Assembly: GCA_965205905.1 (NCBI GenBank)
Contig: CBDBHZ010000012.1
Coordinates: 310,001 to 374,000 of the forward strand
Length of the DNA stretch: 64,000 bases
Source: JAHZMA01 sp965205905
GTDB lineage: Bacteria > Pseudomonadota > Alphaproteobacteria > JABAAW01 > JAHZMA01
Direction of reading: 5' to 3'
Shown: one piece after another, positions 1-8,705 of the stretch
Numbering within the stretch: the stretch's first letter is position 1
Layout of the letters: each line of letters opens with the position of its first letter
Position numbers and translations under genes: made by a program
The notes under the pieces: model-generated
Database searches by the model: none
Seen by the model: the letters and a program-made list of their open reading frames with translations, nothing else
Told to the model about the DNA's origin: nothing

Positions 1-1
1 T

Positions 2-67
2 ATTGAACCCGTGCGCTATGGTCCGGGCTTGGCTGAACATCTTCCTGATATGAAAGAATCATCATGA
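2..67 (+). CDS. C-terminal end of an unidentified protein (partial)
   Basis: The frame starting at base 2 is open from the window edge and encodes 21 residues ending in DMKESS before a TGA. That stop overlaps the ATG of the next gene in an ATGA arrangement. This 4-bp coupling with cysK suggests it is the last part of an upstream gene in the same operon. The fragment is too short to identify. Confidence 0.6.
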   Translation: MEPVRYGPGLAEHLPDMKESS

Positions 68-1068
68 AATACTCAAAAAATGTGTTTGAACTGGTTGGCA
101 ATACGCCATTGATTTATCTTAAAAAAGCCTCTGAAATGACGGGCTGCACAATTTTAGGCAAGGCAGAATTTATGAATCCCAGCGGGTCTATCAAAGACCG
201 TGCGGCAAAAGGAATGTTGCTTGATGCAATCAAACATAATAAAATCAGCAAGGGCGGTATTGTGGTTGAAGGCACGGCAGGCAATACGGGTATTGGCTTA
301 ACCTTGCTTGGCAATCAGCTTGGGTTAAAAACCAAAATCGTGATGAATAACAATCAAACTGACGAGAAGAAAAACGCCTTACGCATGATGGGTGCAGAGC
401 TTTACGAGGTAGAGCCGAAACCTTACAGTGATGAGGGGAATTATATCCGCTTTGCAGGTGCGTTGAGTGAGAAAATCGCCGCCACCAATCCTGAAGGTGG
501 TGTCTATTGGGCGAATCAGTTTGAAAATCTCGCCAATCGCAACGCGCATCGTGATGGCACAGCGCAAGAAATCTGGCGCGATACTGATGGCAAGATTGAT
601 GGCTTTGTATGCGCTGTCGGCTCTGGTGGCACGCTGGCAGGCACGGCTGAAGGCTTGCGCGCGAATAATCAGAATATCAAGATTGCATTGGCAGAACCAC
701 CCGGTGCAAAGCTTTATAGCTATTATACCACAGGCGAATTGGCAGGCGAGGGTAGCTCAATCACCGAAGGCATTGGGCAGGTGCGCTTGGTTGGCACATT
801 GCAGGGATTGGCGGTGGATATGGCTTACAGAATTGATGATAAGGAATCACTGCCATGGGTGTTTCACATGTTGCAACATGAGGGGCTATGTTTGGGTAGC
901 TCGGCAGGGGTGAATATTGCGGGCGCGGTGGCAATGGCAAAAGAAATGGGCAAGGGCAAGGTGATTGTTACCTTACTTTGTGATGAAGGCACGCGTTACC
1001 GAACAAAATTATTTAACCCAGAATTTCTGCGCTCAAAAGATTTACCTGTTCCTGAATGGCTTGAGTAA
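64..1068 (+). CDS. cysK: Cysteine synthase (O-acetylserine sulfhydrylase), PLP-dependent
   Basis: Makes L-cysteine from O-acetylserine and sulfide in the cytoplasm. The 334-residue protein has the fold-type II PLP signature NPSGSIKDR at residues 38-46, with the Schiff-base lysine at K44, the substrate loop TAGNTG at 71-76, and a glycine-rich GSGGT phosphate-binding loop in the middle of the protein. Length is slightly above the usual 310-325. The start is fixed by the ATGA overlap with the upstream reading frame. A second sulfur amino acid gene (metC-like) begins 1 bp after the stop, so the two are probably co-transcribed and handle cysteine-to-methionine flux. A cystathionine beta-synthase role cannot be fully excluded, but no CBS regulatory domain is present. 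Confidence 0.9.
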   Translation: MKYSKNVFELVGNTPLIYLKKASEMTGCTILGKAEFMNPSGSIKDRAAKGMLLDAIKHNKISKGGIVVEGTAGNTGIGLTLLGNQLGLKTKIVMNNNQTDEKKNALRMMGAELYEVEPKPYSDEGNYIRFAGALSEKIAATNPEGGVYWANQFENLANRNAHRDGTAQEIWRDTDGKIDGFVCAVGSGGTLAGTAEGLRANNQNIKIALAEPPGAKLYSYYTTGELAGEGSSITEGIGQVRLVGTLQGLAVDMAYRIDDKESLPWVFHMLQHEGLCLGSSAGVNIAGAVAMAKEMGKGKVIVTLLCDEGTRYRTKLFNPEFLRSKDLPVPEWLE

Positions 1069-1069
1069 G

Positions 1070-2248
1070 ATGGATAAATTGCACCCTTATACAAAAATTT
1101 TGCATGATTCGCAAAATTACGCTGATGGCACAGTCAATCCCCCCGTGCAACATGCCTCTACCTTGCGCGCACCCGATTATCTTAGCTATATCGGCAAGAA
1201 AGAATGGGCGGGCAAACATTACGGCAGATATGGTATCCAAACCCATCGCGCCTTAGAAGATGCTGTTGCATTGTTAGAACAAGCGCATGGCGTAATATTG
1301 GCGGCTTCGGGCTTGCAGGCGGTGGTGTTATCGCTCATCAGCTTTGTGCAAGCGGGCGATAAAATCTTGATGAGTGATAATGTCTATCCGCCAGTGAAGC
1401 TGTTTGTTGAAAATTATCTGAAGAGGCTGAATATCAGAACGGTGTATTTTAATCCGCTGGCTGATGAGACGATGTTGGCAGAACTTTATGATGCTCATGT
1501 GAAGCTGATTTACATGGAAAGCCCGGGCAGTGCTACTTTTGAGTGCCATGATATTAAGGCAATTGTCAATTTTGCCAAGCAAAATAATCTTATCAGCGTG
1601 ATTGATAATAGTTGGGGCGCAGGCGTTTATTTGAAACCGCTAGAATTGGGAGTTGATATATCGGTGATAGCGGCAACCAAATATATTTGCGGGCATTCCG
1701 ATATATTGCTAGGCACGGTCAGCGCAAAATCTTCGGCGCATTATCAGCAAATTGCCGATACCGCAAGGTTTAACGGCTTTTATGTGGCACCAGACGAGGC
1801 TTATTTGGGCTTGCGCGGGTTGCGCACCATGCCGTTGCGTTTGGCACAACATCAAACACAAGCTGAAACATTGATGGCGTGGTTGAAGCAACAGCCAGAA
1901 GTTACATGTATCGCAAGCCCGACTGCAAAAGATTGGTTTGGGCATCAGAATTTTACGCGCGATTTTTCGGGTGCATCGGGGTTATTTGGCTTTTACTTAA
2001 ACGAAAATGATGATAGGCATTTGGCAGAATTTTTTGATAATGCCAGTTTATTTGGCTTAGGCGCAAGTTGGGGCGGTTATGAAAGTCTGATGACGCCGAT
2101 GCGAATCATGCGGTCGGCATCACCGCATTTGCAACAATTTAAAGGGCGGTCTCTGGTGCGGATTCATGCAGGTTTAGAACAGGCTGATGATTTGATAACG
2201 AGTTTGAATGCTGGTTTCACTGCTTTGCGGAAGAGTAAAACCGCATGA
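1070..2248 (+). CDS. metC: Cystathionine beta-lyase, Cys/Met metabolism PLP enzyme
   Basis: A 392-residue fold-type I PLP enzyme expected to cleave cystathionine to homocysteine, pyruvate and ammonia. Visible are the Asp-containing cofactor segment SVIDNSWGAG and the lysine region AATKYICGHSD with the PLP lysine in ATKY. A C-terminal part typical of MetC (GLGASWGGYESL) follows. An in-frame ATG exists upstream at 965, inside cysK, but the start at 1070 lies 1 bp after the cysK stop and gives the family N-terminus (DKLHPYTKI). The stop overlaps the hisI ATG by ATGA. Other Cys/Met-family lyases are possible, but the GASWGGYES segment favours cystathionine beta-lyase. Confidence 0.88.
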   Translation: MDKLHPYTKILHDSQNYADGTVNPPVQHASTLRAPDYLSYIGKKEWAGKHYGRYGIQTHRALEDAVALLEQAHGVILAASGLQAVVLSLISFVQAGDKILMSDNVYPPVKLFVENYLKRLNIRTVYFNPLADETMLAELYDAHVKLIYMESPGSATFECHDIKAIVNFAKQNNLISVIDNSWGAGVYLKPLELGVDISVIAATKYICGHSDILLGTVSAKSSAHYQQIADTARFNGFYVAPDEAYLGLRGLRTMPLRLAQHQTQAETLMAWLKQQPEVTCIASPTAKDWFGHQNFTRDFSGASGLFGFYLNENDDRHLAEFFDNASLFGLGASWGGYESLMTPMRIMRSASPHLQQFKGRSLVRIHAGLEQADDLITSLNAGFTALRKSKTA

Positions 2249-2622
2249 TAGAACAGTTGAAATTCAACGCTGATGGTCTTATCTGCGCGATTGCGGTTGA
2301 TGCCGATAATGGCGACGTGCTGATGCAGGCTTGGATGAATCTTGAGGCTGTGCAGGTGAGCCTTGCTGAAAATTATGTGTGTTATTATTCGCGAAGCCGT
2401 CAAAAATTATGGCGCAAGGGTGAGGAATCGGGCAATCGGCAAAAATTGCGTGAGATACGCACCGATTGCGATAATGATTGCTTGCTGTTATTGGTGGAAC
2501 AACAGGGGGCGGCGTGTCATACGGGCAGAAGAAGTTGCTTTTACCGCAAAATTGATGGCAATAATTTGGTAACGATTGCCGAACCCATTCAAGATGCGGC
2601 ACAATTATATGATAAAAATTGA
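2245..2622 (+). CDS. hisI: Phosphoribosyl-AMP cyclohydrolase
   Basis: Third enzyme of histidine biosynthesis; opens the adenine ring of phosphoribosyl-AMP. The 125-residue protein is the cyclohydrolase domain only, without the HisE pyrophosphohydrolase, as usual in Alphaproteobacteria. It carries the metal-binding DCDNDC segment and the family signature GAACHTGRRSCFYR. The ATG overlaps the metC stop by 4 bp, so it is translationally coupled to an unrelated amino acid gene. No other his gene lies in the window. Confidence 0.93.
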   Translation: MIEQLKFNADGLICAIAVDADNGDVLMQAWMNLEAVQVSLAENYVCYYSRSRQKLWRKGEESGNRQKLREIRTDCDNDCLLLLVEQQGAACHTGRRSCFYRKIDGNNLVTIAEPIQDAAQLYDKN

Positions 2623-2653
2623 CTTATTGCATGAAAGCCCGTAATTTACCATT

Positions 2654-3364
2654 ATGACTGAAGATACAATCAAAAAATCATGGCTTAGAAATATCTGGGA
2701 ACAGGCACGCTTTTTATTTTTCGCGATTTTAATTGCGGTGCTGTTGCGCTCATTATTATATGAACCGTTTCGGATTCCATCAGAATCGATGCTGCCTACT
2801 TTGCTGGCGGGCGATTATGTGTTTGTCTCAAAATTTAGCTATGGCTATAGCAGTCATTCTTTTCCATTCGAGCTTGTGCCGATTAAGGGTAGGATTTTTG
2901 GCACAGGGCCAGAGCGCGGAGATGTGGCGGTGTTCAAAAATCCGATAACGCCTAGCGTGATTTATATTAAGCGCATTGTTGGATTGCCGAATGATGAAAT
3001 CCAAGTGATTGAGGGGCGTTTATGGATTAATGGCGAACAGCTAACACGCGAGCCATTAGATGATTTTCGGGGCAGTTCGCAATATACTCAAACCCTGCCG
3101 AATGATTATCAGCATCTTATCTTAGAACAAGATGGCGATAATGGTTGGGCTGATGATACCCGCATTTTTAAGGTGCCAGAAGGGCATTATTTCGGCATGG
3201 GTGATAACCGCGATAATTCGCAAGATAGTCGGTTTCAATCGGTGGTGGGTTTTATTCCAGCTGAAAATTTCATTGGGCGTGCTGAAGTTACATGGCTTTC
3301 ATTAGGTGATGATTTTTGGCCATTTAGCATCAGATTTAATCGCTTTATGAAAAAAATTCAGTGA
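2654..3364 (+). CDS. lepB: Signal peptidase I
   Basis: Inner-membrane protease that removes signal peptides from Sec and Tat substrates. The 236-residue protein has one N-terminal membrane segment (about residues 18-35), then the catalytic serine S45 in PSESM and the general-base lysine K106 in YIKRIVG. The conserved GDNRDNSQDSR box follows. It starts the classical lepB-rnc-era block; the stop overlaps the rnc GTG start as GTGA. Confidence 0.95.
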   Translation: MTEDTIKKSWLRNIWEQARFLFFAILIAVLLRSLLYEPFRIPSESMLPTLLAGDYVFVSKFSYGYSSHSFPFELVPIKGRIFGTGPERGDVAVFKNPITPSVIYIKRIVGLPNDEIQVIEGRLWINGEQLTREPLDDFRGSSQYTQTLPNDYQHLILEQDGDNGWADDTRIFKVPEGHYFGMGDNRDNSQDSRFQSVVGFIPAENFIGRAEVTWLSLGDDFWPFSIRFNRFMKKIQ

Positions 3365-4104
3365 ATATAGCAATGAATAATATTGCCCCCGATAAGCAAA
3401 TAAAGCAAAGCAGTTTAGATATTGACGCGCTAGAACAAATTATCGGCTATCAATTTACCGATAAAAATCTGTTGCTTGAGGCTTTCACGCATCGGTCGCT
3501 AGATAATCATAAAAGCTATGAAAGGCTTGAATTTTTAGGCGATAAGGTGTTGGGCTTTATCATTGCCAATATGCTGTTTCAGCAATTCCCTGATGCCGAT
3601 GAAGGTGAGTTATCAAAACGGCTTGCAGGACTTGTTAATCAGCGTTTTTTAAGTGAGTTTGCCGAACGCTGGAATCTCAATCATTTTATTCAGATGGCAC
3701 AAGAAGCCTATGGCACGCTAGATAATAACCCCGCGATTGTTTCAGATATTACCGAATCGCTGATTGGTGCGTTATTTTTAGATGGTGGTTTAGCGGTGGT
3801 AGAACAATTTATCGCCGACCATATGGATACTGATTTCAGACAATACCGCATCAAACAAGATAGCAAATCACGTTTGCAAATATGGGCGCAAACGCGGGGC
3901 TATGATTTGCCTGATTATCAGCTGATAGAGCAATCGGGACCACCGCATCAGCCTTGTTTTCATTTTACGGTATCGGTAGCGGATAATCAAGCAAACGGGC
4001 AGGGGCATTCTAAACGGATTGCCATGCAACAAGCGGCAAATCATTATTGGCAAACCCATATTGCACACCCAAAAAACGATAAGAACGATAATAATGACAG
4101 CTGA
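3361..4104 (+). CDS. rnc: Ribonuclease III
   Basis: Double-strand-specific endoribonuclease for rRNA and mRNA processing. The 247-residue protein has the catalytic signature YERLEFLGDKVLG, a second acidic site around DITESLIGALFLDGG, and a C-terminal double-stranded-RNA-binding domain. GTG at 3361 overlaps the lepB stop; an ATG at 3373 is an alternative start. The last 11 bp overlap era, a coupling common for rnc-era. Confidence 0.94.
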   Translation: MNIAMNNIAPDKQIKQSSLDIDALEQIIGYQFTDKNLLLEAFTHRSLDNHKSYERLEFLGDKVLGFIIANMLFQQFPDADEGELSKRLAGLVNQRFLSEFAERWNLNHFIQMAQEAYGTLDNNPAIVSDITESLIGALFLDGGLAVVEQFIADHMDTDFRQYRIKQDSKSRLQIWAQTRGYDLPDYQLIEQSGPPHQPCFHFTVSVADNQANGQGHSKRIAMQQAANHYWQTHIAHPKNDKNDNNDS

Positions 4105-5032
4105 AACGCCCCCTGAAACACCTCCCGAAAAACTCCCTGAACAACCCATCGTCCGTGCGGGTTTTGTGGCATTGGTGGGTGCGCCTAATGCAGGTAAATC
4201 CACATTGCTGAATCAGTTGGCAGGTGAGCGGCTAAGCATTGTGCATCGCAAAGCGCAAACCACGCGTAGCCGTTTTCGCGCGATTATCAAACATAGGGAT
4301 TGCCAATTTATCATGGTTGATACGCCCGGTATTTTTAAGCCGCGCGATAGATTTGATGAGGCGATGGTGGATAACGCCCTTAGCGCCGCTGCCGATGCCG
4401 ATACAGTCTGGTTGGTGATTGATGCGGCGGCAAAAAATTCGATTGCGATTATCACGCAATTAATGGAAAAATTACAAAAAATATCAACCATCAAAAAAAC
4501 TGCCATCTTGCTGAATAAGGTGGATAGAATCGATAAAGAAAGATTATTGCCACTGATTGAAAAAATCAAAGAATATAACGGTAAAATTTTTATGATTTCA
4601 GCCTTAAATGGTGATGGTTGCACTGATTTATTAGATGATGCCTATGCCGAAATGCCAAAAAGCGAGGCTCTGTATCCTGATGATATTCTTACCGATAGCC
4701 CGCTTCGGATGATGGCGGCAGAAATTACCCGCTTGCATATTTTTGAAAGAATGCACCAAGAAATTCCATATCAGGTGGCGGTTGAAACGGCTTCGTGGGA
4801 GACACGCGATGATGGCTCAGTCAAGATAGACCAAATGATTTATGTGGGGCGGGAAAGCTTCAAGAAAATGATTTTGGGCAGGCAAGGGCAGAAAATCAAG
4901 GAAATATCGATGGCGGCACGGACTGAAATCGCTATTTTGACTGGCTGTAAGGTGCATTTGATGCTACGGGTAAAATATAAAGAAAATTGGCGTCAACTAA
5001 AAGAATTTCGTGTTATTCAAGGGCTAGAATAG
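4094..5032 (+). CDS. era: GTPase Era, 16S rRNA maturation and 30S assembly
   Basis: Ribosome-assembly GTPase of 312 residues. The G1 motif GAPNAGKS is at residues 29-36, G3 is DTPG and G4 is NKVD. A C-terminal KH domain is recognisable by GRQGQKIKEI. The start was moved to the ATG at 4094 because the upstream part of the frame lies inside rnc. A short proline/glutamate-rich leader precedes the G domain. The recO gene that often follows era is absent; a GMC oxidoreductase follows instead. Confidence 0.95.
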   Translation: MTAETPPETPPEKLPEQPIVRAGFVALVGAPNAGKSTLLNQLAGERLSIVHRKAQTTRSRFRAIIKHRDCQFIMVDTPGIFKPRDRFDEAMVDNALSAAADADTVWLVIDAAAKNSIAIITQLMEKLQKISTIKKTAILLNKVDRIDKERLLPLIEKIKEYNGKIFMISALNGDGCTDLLDDAYAEMPKSEALYPDDILTDSPLRMMAAEITRLHIFERMHQEIPYQVAVETASWETRDDGSVKIDQMIYVGRESFKKMILGRQGQKIKEISMAARTEIAILTGCKVHLMLRVKYKENWRQLKEFRVIQGLE

Positions 5033-5073
5033 GCTATAATCAGCAAAATCAAAACATATATCAGGTGGGGAAT

Positions 5074-6732
5074 ATGGCATCAGCAGATTACATCATTATT
5101 GGTTCGGGCAGTGCGGGCAGTGTGCTTGCGTCGCGTTTGAGTGCCGATAACAAACACAGCGTTATTGTGCTAGAATATGGCGGCACTGATTCTGGCGCGT
5201 TTATTCAAATGCCCGCGGCGTTGGGCTATCCTATGAATATGCCTTATTATGATTGGGGTTACCAAGCTAAGGCTGAAAAAACTCTGAATGGGCGCGCTTT
5301 GGTATGTCCGCGTGGTAAGGTGATTGGTGGCTCGTCATCAATCAATGGCATGATTTATGTGCGTGGCAATGCGCTTGATTATGATTATTGGCAAGAATCG
5401 GGTGCGAAAGGCTGGGGCTATCAAAATGTGCTTCCTTACTTAAAGCGGATGGAAACATCGCATGGTGGTGAGGCAGGTTTTCGTGGCACAGATGGCGAAT
5501 TGCAAGTAACGCGCGGTTCGCGTAAAAATCCGTTGCATCATGCTTTTGTGGAAGCGGCACAGCAGGCGGGGTATCATGCTACTGATGATTATAATGGGCA
5601 TCGGCAAGAAGGTTTTGGCGCGGCGGATATGACGGTATGGCAGGGCAGTCGTATGTCTTCTGCGCGGGCTTTTTTGTTCCCTGCCCTGAAAAAACATCAA
5701 AAACTACAGCTGATTCGCCGTGCCTTTGTTACCAAAATCAATTTTGATGGCACAAAGGCGGTATCGGTAAGTTATCAAAAAAATAATAAAACCCATACCA
5801 TAACCGCGAATAAAGAGATTATTTTAGCGGCAGGCGCGATTAATAGCCCTAAAATTTTGCAACATTCTGGTATCGGCAATGCCAGTCATTTGAAGCAAGT
5901 GGGCATTGATGTGGTGAGTGAATTACGCGGGGTTGGTGAAAATTTGCAAGACCATTTGGAAGTCTATTTTCAGCTTAATTGTTTGCAACCGATTACCCTA
6001 TATCGCTATTTGAATCCGCTTTCTAAAGCGTTGATTGGCGCGCAATGGCTGTTTCTAAAATCGGGCATTGGGGCATCAAACCAATTTGAAACTTTGGGTT
6101 TTATCCGTTCAGCTTCAAATATCCCCTATCCTGATATTCAGTTTCATTTTCTGCCCGTTGCGATTAGCTATGATGGTAAATCTGCTGCCAAGCAACATGG
6201 TTTTCAATTACATGTCGGGCCGATGCGGTCAAAATCACGTGGGTTTGTGCGGGTAACCAGCAATGATGAACGGCAAGCGCCCGATATTTGCTTTAATTAT
6301 CTCAGCCATGCTGATGATTGGGTTGAGTTTAGGTCGGCACTAAGGTTGAGCCGTGAGATTTTGGCGCAAACTGCGATGCAACCCTATAAGGGCAGTGAGA
6401 TTCAGCCGGGCGATGCTGTAACTACCGATGATGGGCTAGATGAATTTATCCGCAACCATGCCGAATCTGCCTATCACCCTTGCGGCACTGCCAAGATGGG
6501 CGATAAAAACGATAAAATGGCGGTGGTGGATAATGAATGCCGTGTGATTGGGGTGCAAAATTTACGGGTGGCGGATAGTTCTATTTTTCCGCGAATCACC
6601 AATGGCAATTTGAATGCGCCGTCTATCATGGTGGGCGATAAGGCATCTGACCATATTTTAGGCAAGCCGTTACTGCCTGCTGAAAATCTTGAGGCGTTCA
6701 CTCATCCAAATTGGCAAAAAAGCCAAAGATGA
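5074..6732 (+). CDS. GMC-family FAD oxidoreductase, choline dehydrogenase-like
   Basis: A flavin enzyme of 552 residues expected to oxidise a primary alcohol to an aldehyde; substrate unknown. The Rossmann FAD motif GSGSAG is at residues 10-15. GMC signature 1 (RGKVIGGSSSINGM) and signature 2 (GAINSPKILQHSGIG) are present. The catalytic pair appears as His in YHPCGTAKMG and Asn in NGNLNAPS, as in choline dehydrogenases. The upstream in-frame ATG at 4987 lies inside era; ATG at 5074 gives the normal N-terminus. Without a betB partner or a choline transporter nearby, a betA assignment is not justified. Confidence 0.85.
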   Translation: MASADYIIIGSGSAGSVLASRLSADNKHSVIVLEYGGTDSGAFIQMPAALGYPMNMPYYDWGYQAKAEKTLNGRALVCPRGKVIGGSSSINGMIYVRGNALDYDYWQESGAKGWGYQNVLPYLKRMETSHGGEAGFRGTDGELQVTRGSRKNPLHHAFVEAAQQAGYHATDDYNGHRQEGFGAADMTVWQGSRMSSARAFLFPALKKHQKLQLIRRAFVTKINFDGTKAVSVSYQKNNKTHTITANKEIILAAGAINSPKILQHSGIGNASHLKQVGIDVVSELRGVGENLQDHLEVYFQLNCLQPITLYRYLNPLSKALIGAQWLFLKSGIGASNQFETLGFIRSASNIPYPDIQFHFLPVAISYDGKSAAKQHGFQLHVGPMRSKSRGFVRVTSNDERQAPDICFNYLSHADDWVEFRSALRLSREILAQTAMQPYKGSEIQPGDAVTTDDGLDEFIRNHAESAYHPCGTAKMGDKNDKMAVVDNECRVIGVQNLRVADSSIFPRITNGNLNAPSIMVGDKASDHILGKPLLPAENLEAFTHPNWQKSQR

Positions 6733-7637
6733 CGCCAGTGAAAAATCAGGTGAAAAATCAGGTGTTGCATGGCGATTGTATCAATTTGATGCGTGATGTT
6801 CCCGATAATAGTGCCGCATTATGTATTGCTGACCCGCCTTATAATATTGGCAAAGATTTTGGCACTACCCATGATGATGCGATGCCCTTGCCTGATTATC
6901 TTGAATGGACAAATCAATGGTTGCAGCAGGCGATTCGAATCGTGAGGCCCGATGGGTTGGTTTATATCTACGGTTATGCTGAAATTCTTGCCCATATTGC
7001 GGTTAAATATCCGATTGAGAGGCAACATTGGCTGGTATGGCACTATAAGAATAAAGCCACACCATCATCAAAATTTTGGCAACGAAGTTCGGAAATGATA
7101 TTATGCCTATGGCAAACCGCAAATCGCCCAAATCTCAATATTGATGCGATTCGTGAACCCTATAGCGAGTCATTTTTGAATAATGCGGCGGGCAAAACCC
7201 GCGCAGGCACCAAAGGCAGGTTTGGCAAATCGGGTGATGCAACCACTTACCATGCCCATCAAAATGGCGCATTACCACGTGATGTATTGGAAGTGCCAGC
7301 ATTGGCAGGCGGCGCGGGCAGAGCGCAAAGATGGTTTTATTGTCGCGATTGCTTTGAGGCATATCCACCTGATTCGGCAAAAAATCACGAAAACCATGAT
7401 ATTTTCAAGCACCCGACTCAAAAGCCGATTCGTTTAACGGAACGTTTGCTTAATTCTTGCATGCAAAAAGGGGATAAGTTACTTATCCCCTTTGCTGGTT
7501 CTGGTTCAGAATGTGTGGTAGCGCGCAATAAAGGGCTAGATTTTATCGCTTTTGAGGCGAATAAAGATTACACATTACTTGCTAATTCATGGCTTAACAA
7601 AAGCCAATCATCAACAAAATCAGTTAGAAACACCTGA
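6729..7637 (+). CDS. Orphan beta-class DNA methyltransferase (N6-adenine or N4-cytosine)
   Basis: A 302-residue SAM-dependent DNA methylase with motif order IV then I, the beta-class arrangement. Catalytic motif IV is ADPPYN near the N-terminus, and the SAM-binding motif (PFAGSGSE) lies near the C-terminus after a variable, probably target-recognising region. DPPY usually means N6-adenine. ATG at 6729 overlaps the GMC gene stop (ATGA), although a TTG at 6711 extends the frame. A 12-bp direct repeat encodes VKNQVKNQV at the N-terminus. No restriction gene is adjacent. The 3-prime end overlaps the convergent mlaC by 18 bp. Target sequence unknown. Confidence 0.85.
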   Translation: MTPVKNQVKNQVLHGDCINLMRDVPDNSAALCIADPPYNIGKDFGTTHDDAMPLPDYLEWTNQWLQQAIRIVRPDGLVYIYGYAEILAHIAVKYPIERQHWLVWHYKNKATPSSKFWQRSSEMILCLWQTANRPNLNIDAIREPYSESFLNNAAGKTRAGTKGRFGKSGDATTYHAHQNGALPRDVLEVPALAGGAGRAQRWFYCRDCFEAYPPDSAKNHENHDIFKHPTQKPIRLTERLLNSCMQKGDKLLIPFAGSGSECVVARNKGLDFIAFEANKDYTLLANSWLNKSQSSTKSVRNT

Positions 7638-8222
7638 AACCATACTGTTTAATGTGCTTAAGAAGCCATCAATCCCTTGCGATGCAATCACTGCCGAAAA
7701 TTCAGCGCGTTGTGCCTGCACCATAGAAATATCTTCTACCACCACATCAATCACTTTGATACCATCTTTGAATTTACGCATATGCCATTGAATGGTAATC
7801 ACGCTCTCGCCATTATCGGCTTGGGTTGCAATCACTGATGTGTTTTTTGACTGATACGCATTGGTAATGGTGATTTTGGTAGGTTTAGAAAAATTTAGGC
7901 TTGCAAAACGTGTTGCCATGCTATGCCTAATCCAATTTTTAAATAATGTTTCATATTTTGTTTGTTGCTCAGGGCTCATTTGACGCCAATAGCTACCAAC
8001 CGCAAGCCGTGCAACCGCAGGATAAGACACAAATTGGTCTATCAAAGTAATTGCAAGCGCTTTACGTTGTTCGGTGCTGATATTTGGGTCAGCGATTTCT
8101 TGATATTTATCAATCACATTATCCTGTATCACTGCCCGTGCATTCGCCAAATCATCGGCAAATGCTGGTAAAGCCACTGATAGTGTAAAACATACCATTA
8201 TTAATTTAATTATTTTTTGCAT
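7620..8222 (-). CDS. mlaC: MlaC-family periplasmic phospholipid-binding protein
   Basis: Periplasmic lipid shuttle of the Mla system (Ttg2D family), 200 residues, with an N-terminal signal peptide ending near ALPAFA. The body has the family layout: a helical domain with VARLAVGSYWRQMS, then a beta-rich part ending in DGIKVIDVVVEDIS. The ATG at 8222 has GGAG seven bases upstream; the GTG at 8228 is too close to it. The usual partners mlaD, mlaE and mlaF are not in the window, so it must work with components encoded elsewhere. Confidence 0.87.
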   Translation of the reverse strand: MQKIIKLIMVCFTLSVALPAFADDLANARAVIQDNVIDKYQEIADPNISTEQRKALAITLIDQFVSYPAVARLAVGSYWRQMSPEQQTKYETLFKNWIRHSMATRFASLNFSKPTKITITNAYQSKNTSVIATQADNGESVITIQWHMRKFKDGIKVIDVVVEDISMVQAQRAEFSAVIASQGIDGFLSTLNSMVSGVSN

Positions 8223-8238
8223 TGTCACGCTCCTTCAA

Positions 8239-8616
8239 TTAACTGACAGAAAAAACCATAGTAATCCCTACTGACTGTGTGCTTTTGATAGCATCAGGCT
8301 TTTGGGCATTGATTTTAATTTTTAACACTTTTTCATCCTCAAATGCAATTGTTGCAATATCACGCGCTAAATTTTCAAGCAGACCTATCTGATGCGTAGC
8401 ACTGATATATTTCTCAATCTTATTTATAAAGCTGTGATAGCAAAATACATTATCATAGTCAATATCTGTGTCAAGATAATTACATAAATTTTTTACAGTA
8501 ATGTCAAAATTGAGGATTAACTTTTGTGATTGATGCTTCTCATGCTCGTAAATGCCAACTTTTGTATCAAAACAGAGTTGATTAATATTGACGATGTAAG
8601 ATTCGGTGTTTGTCAT
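8239..8616 (-). CDS. folB: Dihydroneopterin aldolase
   Basis: Folate pathway enzyme that converts dihydroneopterin to hydroxymethyl-dihydropterin and glycolaldehyde. The 125-residue protein has the N-terminal DTKVGIYEHE segment with the substrate-binding Glu, and LLENLARDIA and INAQKPDAI, which holds the catalytic Lys. It is transcribed divergently from folP, 89 bp away, and just upstream of mlaC on the same strand. The middle of the protein is diverged and rich in Asp, Tyr and Asn. Confidence 0.85.
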   Translation of the reverse strand: MTNTESYIVNINQLCFDTKVGIYEHEKHQSQKLILNFDITVKNLCNYLDTDIDYDNVFCYHSFINKIEKYISATHQIGLLENLARDIATIAFEDEKVLKIKINAQKPDAIKSTQSVGITMVFSVS

Positions 8617-8705
8617 GATTGCGAGTGTTTTTCAGTTGATATTAAGGTTAATTCTTTTAATGTAAAACCATTGCTTATGCAAGCATAATAGGCTAGAAAG
8701 CTAGA

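Noticed and set aside
467..913. 148-residue frame inside cysK
   Set aside because: Out-of-frame overlap with a well-conserved enzyme; no recognisable domain.
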